A stretch of DNA of 64,000 bases from Rhinopithecus roxellana (GCF_007565055.1 NC_044565.1:46945711-47009710); one strand, 5' to 3'; shown: positions 22,818 to 33,625, numbered from the stretch's first letter. The notes: generated by a model not told the origin, from the letters alone. Made by a program: numbers and translations.

Positions 22818-22901
22818 CTGTAGTGAAGAAGCTGGCCGTCCACACTGTAATCCTGGTAAATCTCATAGTCCTTCTCAAGAAACACTCCCGGTGGTGAAGA
22901 A
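22818..22901 (-). CDS. ARHGAP39: ARHGAP39 small exon (28 codons)
   Basis: 84 bp, too short to stand out as an open frame and found by its sequence. After the AG carried over from the previous exon it reads SSSPPGVFLEKDYEIYQDYS and continues DGQLLHYR, matching the ARHGAP39 segment between the WW exon and the long linker. The acceptor is GTATTTCAG (plus 22902-22910) and the donor GTAGAAC (plus 22811-22817). It enters and leaves in phase 2, so skipping would keep the frame. Base composition is much lower in GC and CpG than the neighbouring exons. The tyrosine-rich stretch (DYEIYQDYS) could be phosphorylated, which is inference only. It lies in an otherwise AT-rich part of the gene, 19 kb from the WW exon. 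Confidence 0.93.
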
Positions 22902-22910
22902 CTGAAATAC

Positions 22911-23981
22911 AGTAAAATGAAAGAGACATGAATGTAAGCGCAATCATTTAAAAATACAACCAGCCTCTCCCTGACTTAAGAATGTGGCACTGCCACCTCA
23001 ATTTCCTGGAAATAACCTGGTTCCTGACCACAGGCTGGATTCTTCATCTTCTACCCTGAGTCCACCTCCTTCCAGCAGGGACACACCACTGTGGCCCATC
23101 CAGAGGCCAGGGGGTGGCTGGGACACCTGGATTTCAGAAGCTTGAACCACTGGAGCTGGGGCTACTGTTCTAAGGGCACAGAGACGGGGTTAGTGAGAAT
23201 CACAGCTTCAGCCAGACATAGAAAGATGACCTGGGAAGGAAGCTTGGTTAGAAATACCCTTGGAGACTGTGACTGCTGACGGTCAGGGTCTGGAACATAA
23301 CAAGTATCTGTGAAATGAATGGTTGAGTAGGCGATTATCCCGACAGATATTCACAGGTATGTGATCAAACCGGTAAGTATTTATGATTTAAAACAACTCT
23401 CAGTAGTCCAGAAGTAGAAGAAAATTTACTTAATCTGATTAAGAATATCCAAATTAAACTCAAGGCCTTCAGCGCATTCAGCGGCAAAAGGCTGAGAGCA
23501 AACCCACGAAAGTCAACGCAAGACTTATTTAACCTTACCACCACTGTTTAATACAATATTGGAAGTGCTAGGCAATGCATTTGGACAAGAAAAAAAAAAC
23601 CACAAAAGATTCAAATATTTGAAAGGAAGACATACAACTGATCATCAGTGGTCAGCCTAGAGAAATTAAAGCAATCGAATGAGAAACGAGCAGCAGTGTG
23701 GAGAAACTTCGCTTACGTGCCACCTGCCATCAGAGGCTGTGCTGTGTGGTGGTGACTGGCTGGAAACCAAGCTCACCTTTATTAAAACAACAGTAACAAC
23801 AAAAGTACTAGGCACAGGTCAGTGAGGAATGTGCTGTATCAGTGTGATTAAAATTGTCAAGTCTTGTTGAGACACACAAAGGAAGACTTGAATACATAAC
23901 AGAGAAACACACTCCTGAATGGGAAAATTCAATAAACATAAAGAGATGACTTCTTTCTAAATTAGTTAATACGTTTAATGT
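22911..23981 (+). mobile_element. Old LINE-1-like fragment
   Basis: AT-rich block. AATATTGGAAGTGCTAGGCAATG, AGAAAATTTACTTAATCTG and AAATATTTGAAAGGAAGACA resemble sense-strand L1 ORF2 of an old family; strongly decayed. The first about 380 bp are single-copy-looking. Confidence 0.55.
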
Positions 23982-23982
23982 C

Positions 23983-24300
23983 TTTTTTTTTTTTTTTTTT
24001 TTTTTTGACGGGAGGATGGAGTCTCACTTTCTCACCCTGGCTTGAGTGCAGTGGTGCGATCTTGATTTCGGCTCACTGCAACCTCCATCTCCCAGGTTCA
24101 AGCAATTCTCCTGCTTTGGCCTCCCAAGTAGCTGGGACTATAGGCGCCCGCCACCACGCCTGGCTAATTTTTGTATTTTTATTAGAGACAGGGTTTTGCC
24201 ATGTTGATCAGGCTAGTCTCGAACTCCTGACATCAGGTGATCCACCTGCCTTGGCCTCCCAAAGTGCTGGGATTACAGGCATGAGCCACCACGCCGAGCC
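23983..24300 (-). mobile_element. Alu SINE (antisense)
   Basis: T-run of more than 20, GGATGGAGTCTCACTTTCTC, ending CCACCACGCCGAGCC. Confidence 0.93.
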
Positions 24301-24779
24301 ATATAATTCTAATAATAATTTCATTAAGTGGCAACAGTAGGGAGCTGAAGAAAAATTTCCAGCAGGAGTGCTTTCGGAACTTAAGAATGTTTGGTATGTT
24401 CATCCCCTACTCTGCTCCCTGCAAAAAGCCCCATGTAAAAATAGCTGAGAAGTAATCCAGAAAAGATTATATAAACAGTAATATAAAGCTACATAATTAG
24501 GCTGTGCACGGTGGCTCAAGCCTGTAATCCCAGCACTTTGGGAGGCTGAGGTGGGCGGATCACTTGAAGTCAGGAGTTCAAGACCAGCCTGGCCAACATG
24601 GCAAAACCTCATCTCTATGAAAAATACAAAAACTAGGGCCGGGCACGGTGGCTCACACCGTAATCCCAGCACTTTGGGAGGCTGAGGTAGGCGGATCACA
24701 AGGTCAAGAGTTCGAGACCAGCCTGGCAATATGGTGAAACCCTGTCTCTACTAAAAATATAAAAAATTAGCCAGGTGTA

Positions 24780-25080
24780 GGCCGGGCACGGTGGCTCAAG
24801 CCTGTAATCCCAGCACTTTGGGAGGCCGAGACGGGTGGATCACGAGGTCAGGAGATTGAGACCATCCTGGCTAATACGGTGAAACCCCATCTCTACTAAA
24901 AAGTACAAAAAACTAGCCGGGCGAGGTGGCGGGTGCCTGTAGTCCCAGCTACTTGGGAGGCTGAGGCAGGAGAATGGCGTAAACTCGGGAGGCGGAGCTT
25001 GCAGTGAGCTGAGATCGGGCCACTGCACTCCAGTCTGGGCGACAAAGCAAGACTCCGTCTCAAAAAAAAAAAAAAAAAAA
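24780..25080 (+). mobile_element. AluYRa-type SINE, innermost of the nest
   Basis: GGCCGGGCACGGTGGCTCAA, GACGGGTGGATCACGAGG, CGGGCGAGGTGGCGGG and GAGATCGGGCCACTGC. Full length with A-tail; the youngest of the three nested copies. Confidence 0.93.
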
Positions 25081-25262
25081 AAAATTAGCCAGGTGTGGTG
25101 GTGCACACCGGTAGTGCCAGCTACTCGGGAGGCTCAGGCAGGAGAATTGCTTGAACCTGGGAGGCGGAGCTTGCAGTGAGCCAAGATCACTCAACTGCAC
25201 TCCAGCCTGGGCGACAGAGTGAGACTCTGTCTCAAAAACAAAACAAAACAAAAAACAAACAA

Positions 25263-25274
25263 CCCCCCCCCCCC
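25263..25274. repeat. Poly-C tract (12 C) at Alu junction
   Basis: C12 between the (CAAAA)n tail of Alu 2 and the resumed Alu 1; a homopolymer likely to vary in length. Confidence 0.9.
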
Positions 25275-25574
25275 AAAACTAGCCAGGTATGGTGACACAT
25301 GCCTGTGGTCACCGTATCAGGAGAACTGTTTGAACCCGGGAGGCGGAGGTTTGCAGCGAGCCGAGATCATGCAACTGTACTGCAGCCTGGGCGACAAAGT
25401 GAGACTCTGTCTCAAACAAACAAACCCCAACACTAGCCGGTACGGTGACACATGCCTGTGGTCACCGTATCAGGAGAATCGTTTGAACCCGGGATGCGGA
25501 GGTTTGCAGCGAGCCGAGATCATGCAACTATACTGCAGCCTGGGCAACACAGCGACTCTGTCTCAAAAAAAAAA
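25275..25574 (+). repeat. Tandem duplication of an Alu right arm (about 155 bp x2)
   Basis: TGGTGACACATGCCTGTGGTC...CGTATCAGGAGAA...GTTTGCAGCGAGCCGAGATC occurs at about 25290-25428 and again at 25440-25574, sharing rare substitutions. This indicates duplication, not two insertions. Confidence 0.88.
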
Positions 25575-25589
25575 AAAGCTACATAATTA

Positions 25590-26329
25590 AAGCAGTGTGG
25601 TACTAGTAGACGGATGGATTCTGGAATGCAACAGAAAGCCCAAGTATTGACCCAAATATATACAAGAATTCAGGAGATAGGGATTAAAATTTTTGTACAC
25701 AGCAAGTAGGCTGGAGACCAGTCATGTGTCTGGCGACAGGGACTAGGTAAGCACATTGCTCCTACTGAGAAATAGGACATGGCTGCTGCAATACGGTTGT
25801 GGTAAAATATTTTAAAAACCTCAAGGATATATGCCAGAAAATGAATGCAGGCTGATGATCCCTTATCTAAAATGCTTGGGATTGAAGTGTTTTGGATTTT
25901 GGATTTTTTAGGATTTTGGAATATCTACATATATATATACAAAATGAGATATCTTGGAATAGGACCCAAGTCGAAATACAAAATTCATTTATGTTTCATA
26001 TATACCTTATCCACACAACCTGAAGGCAATTTTATATAATATGTTTAATAATTCTGTGCATGAAACAAAGTTCTGACTGTTTTAACTGCAGATCTGGTGT
26101 GGCATTTTCCACTTGTGGCATCATGTTGACACTCAAGAAGTTCCAGATTATGGAGCATTTTGAATTTTGTGTGCTTGGCCTGTGGTAGACAGCACTAATA
26201 TCTATTACAAGTGTTTATTTTCTTTTATGTAATTATACATATCTTCTATGATGAAAGTACACTGCTTCTCAAATAAAAAGGTCGTTTAAAAAATGTTTTA
26301 AAATCAGTTGTATAAGCAAATGGCAAAGT
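25590..26329 (+). repeat. Old L1 piece followed by an unassigned old repeat
   Basis: AAGCAGTGTGGTACTAGTAG to GATAGGGATTAAAATT reads as sense L1 ORF2. From about 25855 an AT-rich unit with TTGGATTTTGGATTTTTTAGG and near its end CCAGATTATGGAGCATTTTG resembles a mammalian DNA-transposon fossil that I cannot name. Confidence 0.5.
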
Positions 26330-26636
26330 GGCCGGGCACAGTGACTCACGCCTGTAATCCCAGCACTTTGGGAGGCCAAGGTGGGGAGATCACTTGAGGT
26401 CAAGGGTTCAAGACCAGCCTGACCAACATGGTGAAACCCTGTCTCTACTAAAAATACAGTAAGTAGCCAGGTGTGGTGGTGGGTGCCTGTAATCCCAGCT
26501 ACTCGGGTGGCTGAGTCAGGAGAATTGCTTGAACTCAGGAGGCGGAGGTTGTAGTGAGCTGAGATCTTGCCACTGCACTCCAGCCTGGGCAAGAGAACGA
26601 GACTCCATCTCAAAAACGAAACAAAATAAAAAAACA
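26330..26636 (+). mobile_element. Alu SINE
   Basis: GGCCGGGCACAGTGACTCAC start; tail AAAACGAAACAAAATAAAAAAAC. Confidence 0.93.
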
Positions 26637-27248
26637 AGTGGTAAATGTTGAAGTTGGCTGGTGGTCAATATCTTCAAACACATAATTATGGTACAGAACA
26701 AAAAGCCAGAAATATGGAATATGTCTATATGGAAAACCACACAGGCAAAGACATCTCTACTACTGCTGTATCTGTATCAGTGCATCCCTTCTGCCGTTTC
26801 TGACTGGTCACCTGACTGAGGCCCTGCAAGTGAGTCTTCAATATCATGCTCTTGAGGACCAGTGGAGTGTGGGCTCTTCTGTTATTGAACTAGATGAGTA
26901 TCATGTTCCTGAGGCAGTAATGCCGTGGCTGTGCTAGCAGAGCACTCTGTCAACACTACTCCAGCAAGTACTCATCACAATAGACTCAACTTACACAGCT
27001 GTCAGAAACTCTGAAATGGAGCATTTCATCACGGCAGAATTACTTTACAAACACAAAAGTGACCCTTACACTAATGTATGTTCTCACATGACTCACTCGT
27101 TGTTCACTGATGGGAAGTTAATGACCTTGTGTTGATTACAGCATCTAAAACTGTGTCAAGAGATGATAAACTTGCTTAAGACTATTAGCCTTTTGGCAAG
27201 AAAAGCTGCTTGAGGAATTGAGGACAGTGAGAGCAACACAACAGCCCT

Positions 27249-28632
27249 AGGACCCCAGTGGTTTCCATCGGACCCCAGTGGTTTCCGTCACACTCCAGTG
27301 GTTTCCGTCAGACCCCAGTGGTTTCCGTCACACTCCAGTGGTTTCCGTCACACTCCAGTGGTTTCCGTCGGACCCCAGTGGTTTCCGTCGGACCCCAGTG
27401 GTTTCCGTCACACTCCAGTGGTTTCCGTCGGACCCCAGTGGTTTCCGTCGGACCCCAGTGGTTTCCGTCGGACCCCAGTGGTTTCCGTCACACTCTAGTG
27501 GTTTCTGTTGGATCCCAGTGGTTTCCGTCACACTCCAGTGGTTTCCGTCACACTCCAGTGGTTTCCGTCACACTCCAGTGGTTTCCACCACACTCCAGTG
27601 GTTTCCGTCAGACCCCAGTGGTTTCTGTCAGACCACAGTGGTTTCCACCACACTCCAGTGGTTTCCGTCGGACCCCAGTGGTTTCCGTCGGACCCCAGTG
27701 GTTTCCATCACACTCCAGTGGTTTCCGTCAGAACCCAGTGGTTTCCACCACACTCCAGTGGTTTCTGTCGGACCCCAGTGGTTTCCGTCACATTCCAGTG
27801 GTTTCTGTCAGACCCCCATGGTTTGTGTTGGACCCCAGTGGTTTGCATTGGACCCCAGTGGTTTGCGTCGGACCCCAGAGGTTTGTGTCAGGCCCCAGTG
27901 GTTTCCATCACACTCCAGTGGTTTCCATCAGACCCCAGTGGTTTCCATCAGACTCCCGTGGTTTCCACCACACTCCAGTGGTTCCCGTCAGACCCCAGTG
28001 GTTTACGTTGGACCCTAGTGGTTTCCATCACACTCCAGTAGTTTCCGTTGGACCCCAGTGGTTTCCATCACACTCCAGTGGTTTCCATCACACTCCAGTG
28101 GTTTCCATCAGACCTCAGTGGTTTCCATCAGACCCCAGTGGTTTCCGTCGGACCCCAGTGGTTTCTGTCACACCCCAGTGGTTTCCGTCACACTCCAGTG
28201 GTTTCCGTCAGACCCCTGTGGTTTCTGTCACACTCCAGTGGTTTCCATCACCCTCCTGTGTTTTCCATCACCCTCCAGTGGTTTCCATAGGACCCCAGTG
28301 GTTTCCATCACACTCCAGTGGTTTCCATCAGACCCCAGTGGTTTCCATCACACTCCAGTGGTTTCCATCAGACTCCAGTGGTTTCCATCAGACTCCAGTA
28401 GTTTCCATCAGACTCCCGTTGTTTCTATCACACTCCAGTGTTTTCCATCGCCCTCCAGTGTTTTCCATCACCCTCCAGTGGTTTCTGTCAGACTCCAGAG
28501 GTTTCCATCACACTCTAGTGGTTTCCATCAGACCCCAGTGGTTTCCATCAGACCCTAGTGGTTTCCACTGGACTTCAGTGGTTTCCATTGGACTCACTCC
28601 AGTGGTTTCCATAGGACCCCAGTGGTTTCCTT
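27249..28632. repeat. Minisatellite, about 69 units of 20 bp
   Basis: Unit TGGTTTCCGTCGGACCCCAG, with main variants CACTCCAG versus GACCCCAG and CCGTC versus CCATC or CCACC. From about 27241 to 28590 the units keep exact 20-bp register, three per 60 bp, with no indels. One 6-bp insertion (GGACTCACTCC) occurs near 28595. The array sits between the GIEDSE and SLAFDE segments of the hAT fossil. Because 20 is not a multiple of 3 and the unit lacks stops, all three plus frames stay open. Confidence 0.97.
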
Positions 28633-29218
28633 GGCTTTTGATGAGCTGACAGATGTTACTGGTACTGCTGTGTTTGAAGGAGTCAATGTTGAGCTTGAAG
28701 TGACTGAAAAATTAGCCTCTATCACTTTTTCTATGTGGAACAACTGGAACACACAGTATTTTCAAATAAGTTGTGAAAATGCTAATTTTGTATGACCTGA
28801 AGTGGAATCTACTAAGATGAACTACAACTGATCATGCTAAGAATATACATGGATCAGAAAAGGCTTACTTAGACAAACTTACAAAGCATATGAAAACTGA
28901 AGATCATGTGAAAATATAAGCCTATGTTGATTGTGTTATTCATTAGCAGATACTTTGTAAAAAAATATTTGCATCTATTAGGAGTTACTGAAACAGTGGT
29001 GTCAACATGAACTTCATGCACTCTCATGACTTAGCCATCATTAGTTCCATGAATTTTTGTCAGAAATCAATGATACATATTCTCACATTCCTGACCACAC
29101 AAAGTTCAACAGCTTAGCAGTGGCAAAGTTTTACTGTCATTTTTTAGAAAACTCTGGGCCAAGACTAAAATTTTCTGCATGAGAAAAACCTCCCTCAACC
29201 ACTATTAAACACTGAAAA

Positions 29219-29537
29219 GGGCTGGGCATCATGGCTCAGCCCTAAAATCCCAATGCTTTAGGGGGCTGAGTTAGGAGGATCACTTGAGGCGAGGAGTTCA
29301 AGACCAGCCTGGCAAGATAGTGAGACCCTATCTCTACAAAAAAAAAAAAAAAAAAAGAAAAGAAAATTAGCTGGGCACAGTGGCATATGCCTATAGTCCT
29401 AGCTGCTCTGGAGGAGGATCACTGGAGTCCAGGAGTTCAAGGCTGCAGTGAGCTATGATCACACCACTTCATTCTAGCATGGGTAACAGCAAGACCTTGT
29501 CTCTAAAAAAAAATTAATTAATTAAAATAAATAAATG
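29219..29537 (+). mobile_element. Old Alu (AluJ-like)
   Basis: GGGCTGGGCATCATGGCTCAG start, mid A-run at 29337-29357, tail AATTAATTAATTAAAATAAAT. It interrupts the hAT fossil. Confidence 0.9.
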
Positions 29538-29697
29538 CACAATTAATGACTTTGGAAATTAATTTTTATTGCTGACTTGACAACATTTCTTAATGAATTC
29601 AACCTAACATTACAAAGCAAACGGTGCTTACATGCAAAACTTATATTGCAGTAAAGTTATTTTGGTGACAACTAATGTCTGAATCACAAGTAATGTT

Positions 29698-29998
29698 GAC
29701 TGGGTGCGGTGGCTCACGCCTGTAATCCCAGCATTTTGGGAGGCCGAGGCAGGCGGATCACAAGGTCAGGAGATCTCGACTATCCTGGCTAACATGGTGA
29801 AACCCGGTCTCTACTAAAAACACAAAAAATTAGCCAGGTGTGGTGGCAGGAGCCTGTAGTCCCAGCTACTCGGGAGACTGAAGCAGGAGAGTGGTGTGAA
29901 CCTGGGAGGTGGAGCTTGCAGTGAGCCGAGATGGCGCCACTGCACTCCAGCCTGGGCAACAGAGCGAGACTCCGTCTCAAAAAAAAAGAAAAAAAAAA
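29698..29998 (+). mobile_element. Alu SINE (AluY-like)
   Basis: GACTGGGTGCGGTGGCTCAC start and A-tail. AAGTAATGT before (about 29688) and after (about 29999) gives a target-site duplication. It interrupts the hAT fossil. Confidence 0.93.
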
Positions 29999-30590
29999 AA
30001 GTAATGTCAAGCTGCTTTATCTACTTCCCATGGTGTCTAAAATTAAAACAGAAAGTGAGATTTCCATTCCCACACAAATTTGCAGCAGATATATTTTCTG
30101 AGCTCAAAATATAGATCAGCAGAATTTTATAAATGCCTTCCAAATCATATGCTCATGGACTGACACCAGTATTTGGCAGTATCTATCTGTGTAAAAAGAC
30201 ATTTTTGCAGATGAAGCATGTAAAATGTCATCACAAATAACAACAGATGAACATCTGCAGTTGGTTCTGATAGGAATGCCAACTCCTTTTGGTTTCTTGG
30301 AGCAACAGCACCAGCCCCCCGTTGTTCCCTGAGCACACCAAATGCTCTTCCTTCTTGGGACGTAGCACCGGTGCTTCCTCTGCTGGGATGGCTTCCCCTC
30401 ATATATCAAACAACTTTTGCTCACAAGATTTAAGTTCTTGCTCAAAATGCACTGAATCTCTACCAATAACTTGGAGAAGGGGAAAAAAGGGGGAATGATT
30501 ATAAGAAAACTCAATCAGCTGAACCTAACCCCAAATTGACACAAATGATAGCCATTGAGAAAGATATTAAAAGTTACTAAAGTCTGTATG

Positions 30591-30752
30591 TTCAAAAGGC
30601 TAGAGAAATGACTGAATATGTTAAGTAGAGATGTAAAATAGACAAAAAAGAACCCAACCAAAGTTCACATGTTCAAAAAGCTAGAGAAATGACTGAACAT
30701 CTTAAGTAGAGACATAAAATACACAAAAAAGAACCCAATCAAAGTTTTAGAG
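30591..30752. repeat. 81-bp tandem duplication inside L1
   Basis: TTCAAAAGGCTAGAGAAATGA begins at 30591 and a close copy begins at 30672. Each runs through ...AAAAAAGAACCCAA(C/T)CAAAGTT. Confidence 0.88.
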
Positions 30753-30788
30753 ATAAGCATTATGATATCTGAAATGAAAAATACACTG

Positions 30789-31398
30789 GGGCTGGGCATG
30801 GAGGCTCACACCTATAATACTAGCACTTTGAGAGGCTGAGGCGGGAGGACCACTCGAGGCCAGGAGTCTGAGACCAGCCTGGGCAACATAGTGAGATATT
30901 TAAAAAAAAAAAAAAAAAAAGTAAAAAATTGGCTAGGCACAGTGACTCAGCCTGTAATCCCAGCACTTTGGGAGGCCAAGACGGGCAGATCATCTGAGGT
31001 CAGGAGTTCAAGACCAACCTGACCAATATGATGAAGCCCTGTCTCTCCTAAAAAACACAAAAATTAGCTGGGCACAGACGCATGTGCATGTAATCCTAGC
31101 TACTTGGGAGGCTGAGACAGGAGAATCGCTTGAACCTGGGAGGCAGACGTTGCTGTGAGCCGAGATTGCACCATTGCACTCCAGCCTGGGAAACAAGAGC
31201 GAAATTCCATCTCAAAAAAAAAAAAAATTATATATATATAAATTAGCCCAGTGTGGTAATATGTGCCTGTAGTCTCAGCTACTTGGGAGGCTGAGAGGAT
31301 TGTCTGGGCCCAGGACATTGAGGCTGCAGTGAGCCGAGACTGCATCACTGCATTCCAGCCTGGGCAACAGCAAGGCCTTGCCTCAAAACAAAACAAAA
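30789..31398 (+). mobile_element. Alu split by a second Alu
   Basis: Left arm of the older Alu at 30789-30930 (GGCTGGGCATGGAGGCTCAC). A full Alu inserts at 30931-31226 (GGCTAGGCACAGTGACTCAG). The older right arm resumes at about 31239 (AAATTAGCCCAGTGTGGTAA), after a TATATATATA spacer. Confidence 0.88.
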
Positions 31399-31517
31399 TC
31401 AAATCCATCACTAGAAAGAAAAAAAAGTTTAGTGAATTTGAAAGCACAACAATAGAAATGATCCAAAATTAAACCTACAAAAAACAAAGAGGAAAAACAA
31501 AGAAAAAAGAGAAAGTG

Positions 31518-31808
31518 GGACTGAGCGCAGTGGTTCATGCCTGTAATCCCAGCACTCAGGGAGGCCAAGGCAGGTGGATCACTTGAGGTCAGGAGTTCAA
31601 GGCCAGCCTGGGCAATGTGGTGAAACCATGTCTCTACTAAAAATACAAAAATTAGACAGGTGTGGTGGCGTGTGCCTGTAATCACTCAGGAGGCTGAGGC
31701 AGTAGAATTGCTTGAACCCAGGAGGTGGAGGTTGCAGTGAGCCGAGACTGTGCCACTGCACTCCAGCCTGGGCAATAGAGTGAGACTCCATCTTAAAAAA
31801 AAAGAAAA
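31518..31808 (+). mobile_element. Alu SINE
   Basis: GGACTGAGCGCAGTGGTTCAT start; A-tail at 31794-31808. Confidence 0.92.
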
Positions 31809-31810
31809 GA

Positions 31811-32119
31811 GGCTGGGCGTGGTGGCTCAAGCCTGTAATCCCAGCACTTTAGGAGGCCGAGACGGGTGGATCACGAGGTCAGGAGATGAGACCATCCTGG
31901 CTAACATGATGAAACCCCGTCTCTACTAAAAAATACAAAAAAAAACTAGCCGGGCAAGGTGGCAGGTGCCTGCAGTCCCAGCTACTTGGGAGGCTGAGGC
32001 AGGAGAATGGCGTAAACCTGGGAGGCGGAGCTTGCAGTGAGCTGAGATCCGGCCATTGCACTCCAGCCCGGGCGACAGAGCGAAACTCCATCTCAGAAAA
32101 AAAAAGAAAAGAAAAGAGA
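31811..32119 (+). mobile_element. AluYRa-type SINE
   Basis: GGCTGGGCGTGGTGGCTCAAG, GACGGGTGGATCACGAGG, GCCGGGCAAGGTGGCAGG, GAGATCCGGCCATTGC; tail AAAAAAAGAAAAGAAAAG. Tandem to the preceding Alu. Confidence 0.93.
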
Positions 32120-32228
32120 AGTGGAAATCATCCCATGGAGTCAGAGAGCTGCAGGATGACTTCAAGTGACCTGAAACATAACTGGAGTGCTGGGTGGGGG
32201 TTTGGGCACACACACAATCAAAGGAAAA

Positions 32229-32541
32229 GGCCAGGCACAGTGGCTCACACTTGTTGCACTATGAGAGGCTGAGGTGGGAGGATCGCTTGAGCCCAGGAGT
32301 TTGAGACCAGCCTGGGAAACAGAGAGAGACACCATCTCTACAGAAAAAAAAAAAAAAAAAATTGGTAGGGTATGGAGGTGTGTAAGCTTGTGGTCCCAGC
32401 TACTCAGGAAGCAGAGGTGGGAGGATTGGGAGGATCGCTTGAGCCCAGGAGGTTGAGGCTGCCATCATCTGTGATTGTGCCACTGCACTTCAGCCTGGGC
32501 TACAGAGTGAGACCCTGCCTCAAAAAAAAAAAAAAAAAAAA
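32229..32541 (+). mobile_element. Old Alu (AluJ-like)
   Basis: GGCCAGGCACAGTGGCTCAC with an internal deletion in the left arm, mid A-run at 32343-32360 and A-tail. Confidence 0.9.
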
Positions 32542-32667
32542 GTTTTGTTTTGGAAGAAAAAATGACTGAAAATTTCTCAAACGTGATGAAGACTATAAAC
32601 TGATAGGTCCAAGAAGCTACACAAACCCCAAGCATAAGAAACATGAAGAAAATGACATCAACGCCTA

Positions 32668-32967
32668 TTTTTTTTTTTTTTTTTTGAGACGGAGTCTCGC
32701 TCTGTCGCCCAGGCTGGAGTGCAGTGGCCGGATCTCAGCTCACTGCAAGCTCCGCCTCCCGGGTTCACGCCATTCTCCTGCCTCAGCCTCCCGAGTAGCT
32801 GGGACTACAGGCGCCCGCCACCTCGCCCGGCTAGTCTTTTGTAATTTTTAGTAGAGACGGGGTTTCACCGTGTTAGCCAGGATGGTCTCGATCTCCTGAC
32901 CTCGTGATCCGCCCGTCTCGGCCTCCCAAAGTGCTGGGATTACAGGCTTGAGCCACCGCGCCCGGCC
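32668..32967 (-). mobile_element. AluYRa-type SINE, near-intact (antisense)
   Basis: T-run, GAGACGGAGTCTCGCTCTG, GGCTTGAGCCACCGCGCCCGG end. AACGCCTATTTT and AATGCCTATTTT flank it as the target-site duplication in L1. Confidence 0.96.
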
Positions 32968-33028
32968 TAAATGCCTATTTTAAGCAAATTGCTTAAAATG
33001 AGCAAAATAGAGAAAATAAAAGAGCTAG

Positions 33029-33625
33029 AGCCAGGTGTGGTGGTTCACTCCTGTAAATCCAGCACTTTGGGGGCCAAGGCAGGTGGATCGCTTAAGTCCA
33101 AGAGTTTCAGACCACCCTGGGCAACATGGTAAAACCCCATCTCTACCAAAAATACAAAAACAAGCTAGGTGTGGTGGTGTGCACCTGTGGTCTCAGGTGC
33201 TGAGGTGGGGGGATGGTTTGAGACTGGGAGGCAAAGGGGTGCAATGAGCAGAGATCATGCCATTCCACTCCAGCCTGGGTGACAAAGAGCCAGACCCTGT
33301 CTCAAAAAATAGAATGAAATTGGCTGGGTATGGTGGCTCATGCCTGTAATCCCAGCACTTTGGGAGGCCAAGGTGGGCGGATCACGAGGTCAGGAGTTCG
33401 AGACCAGCCTGGCCAACATGGTGAAACCCTGGCTCTACTAAAAATAGAAAATTAGCTGGGCATGGTGGTGCATGCCTGTAATCCCAGATACTTGGGAGAC
33501 TGGGGCAGGAAATTTGCTGGAAACCAGGAGGCAGAGGCTGCAGTGAACTGAGATCATGCTACTGCATCCAGCCTAGGTGACAGAGTGAGACTCCATCTCA
33601 TAAAAAAAAAAAAAAAAAAAAAAAG
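33029..33625 (+). mobile_element. Two Alus in tandem within one target-site duplication
   Basis: Alu A 33030-33308 (CCAGGTGTGGTGGTTCAC) and Alu B 33322-33625 (GGCTGGGTATGGTGGCTCAT). GAGCTAGAG at 33021-33029 recurs at 33626-33634 around both, so B probably inserted in the A-tail of A. Confidence 0.9.

Larger units (their letters stand above)
24485..25589 (+). mobile_element. Three-level nested Alu cluster with outer target-site duplication
   Basis: AAAGCTACATAATTA at 24485-24499 recurs at 25575-25589 and encloses everything. Alu 1 (24500-24636, resuming 25275) is split by Alu 2 at AAAACTAG. Alu 2 (24637-24779, resuming 25081) is split by Alu 3 at AAATTAGCCAGGTGT. The right arm of Alu 1 is then duplicated in tandem. 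Confidence 0.9.
26985..30310 (+). pseudogene. Decayed hAT-type transposase or transposase-derived gene
   Basis: Scattered, frame-shifted pieces read in order like one hAT-superfamily protein (relatives include Charlie elements and domesticated genes such as GTF2IRD2 and the ZBED group). They are HSLFTDGKLM (about 27105), SLLARKAA-GIEDSE (about 27187), SLAFDELTDVTGTA (28627 on), ELEVTEKLASI (28694 on), KKYLHLLGVTETVVST (28960 on), FLHEKNLPQPLLNTEK (29172-29219), DLTTFLNEFNLTLQ (29570 on), FPFPHKFAADIFSELK (30061 on) and the C-terminal dimerisation-like YLCKKTFLQMKHVK (30184 on). Internal stops are frequent. It is broken by a 1.4-kb minisatellite and by Alus at 29219 and 29698. It lies antisense inside an ARHGAP39 intron. 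I cannot tell whether it was a transposon or a retrocopy of a domesticated gene. Confidence 0.75.

Noticed and set aside
27249..28632. CRISPR-like appearance (short conserved repeats alternating with variable stretches)
   Set aside because: Units are 20 bp and contiguous, with only point variants and no unique spacers; the genome is a primate. This is a minisatellite.
27258..28649. 463-codon plus-strand frame of WFPSDPSGF/HTPVVSV repeats, and shorter frames in the other phases
   Set aside because: Produced by the 20-bp array (60 bp = 20 residues); all three plus frames are open. The real coding remnant, the hAT fossil, lies outside the array in broken frames.
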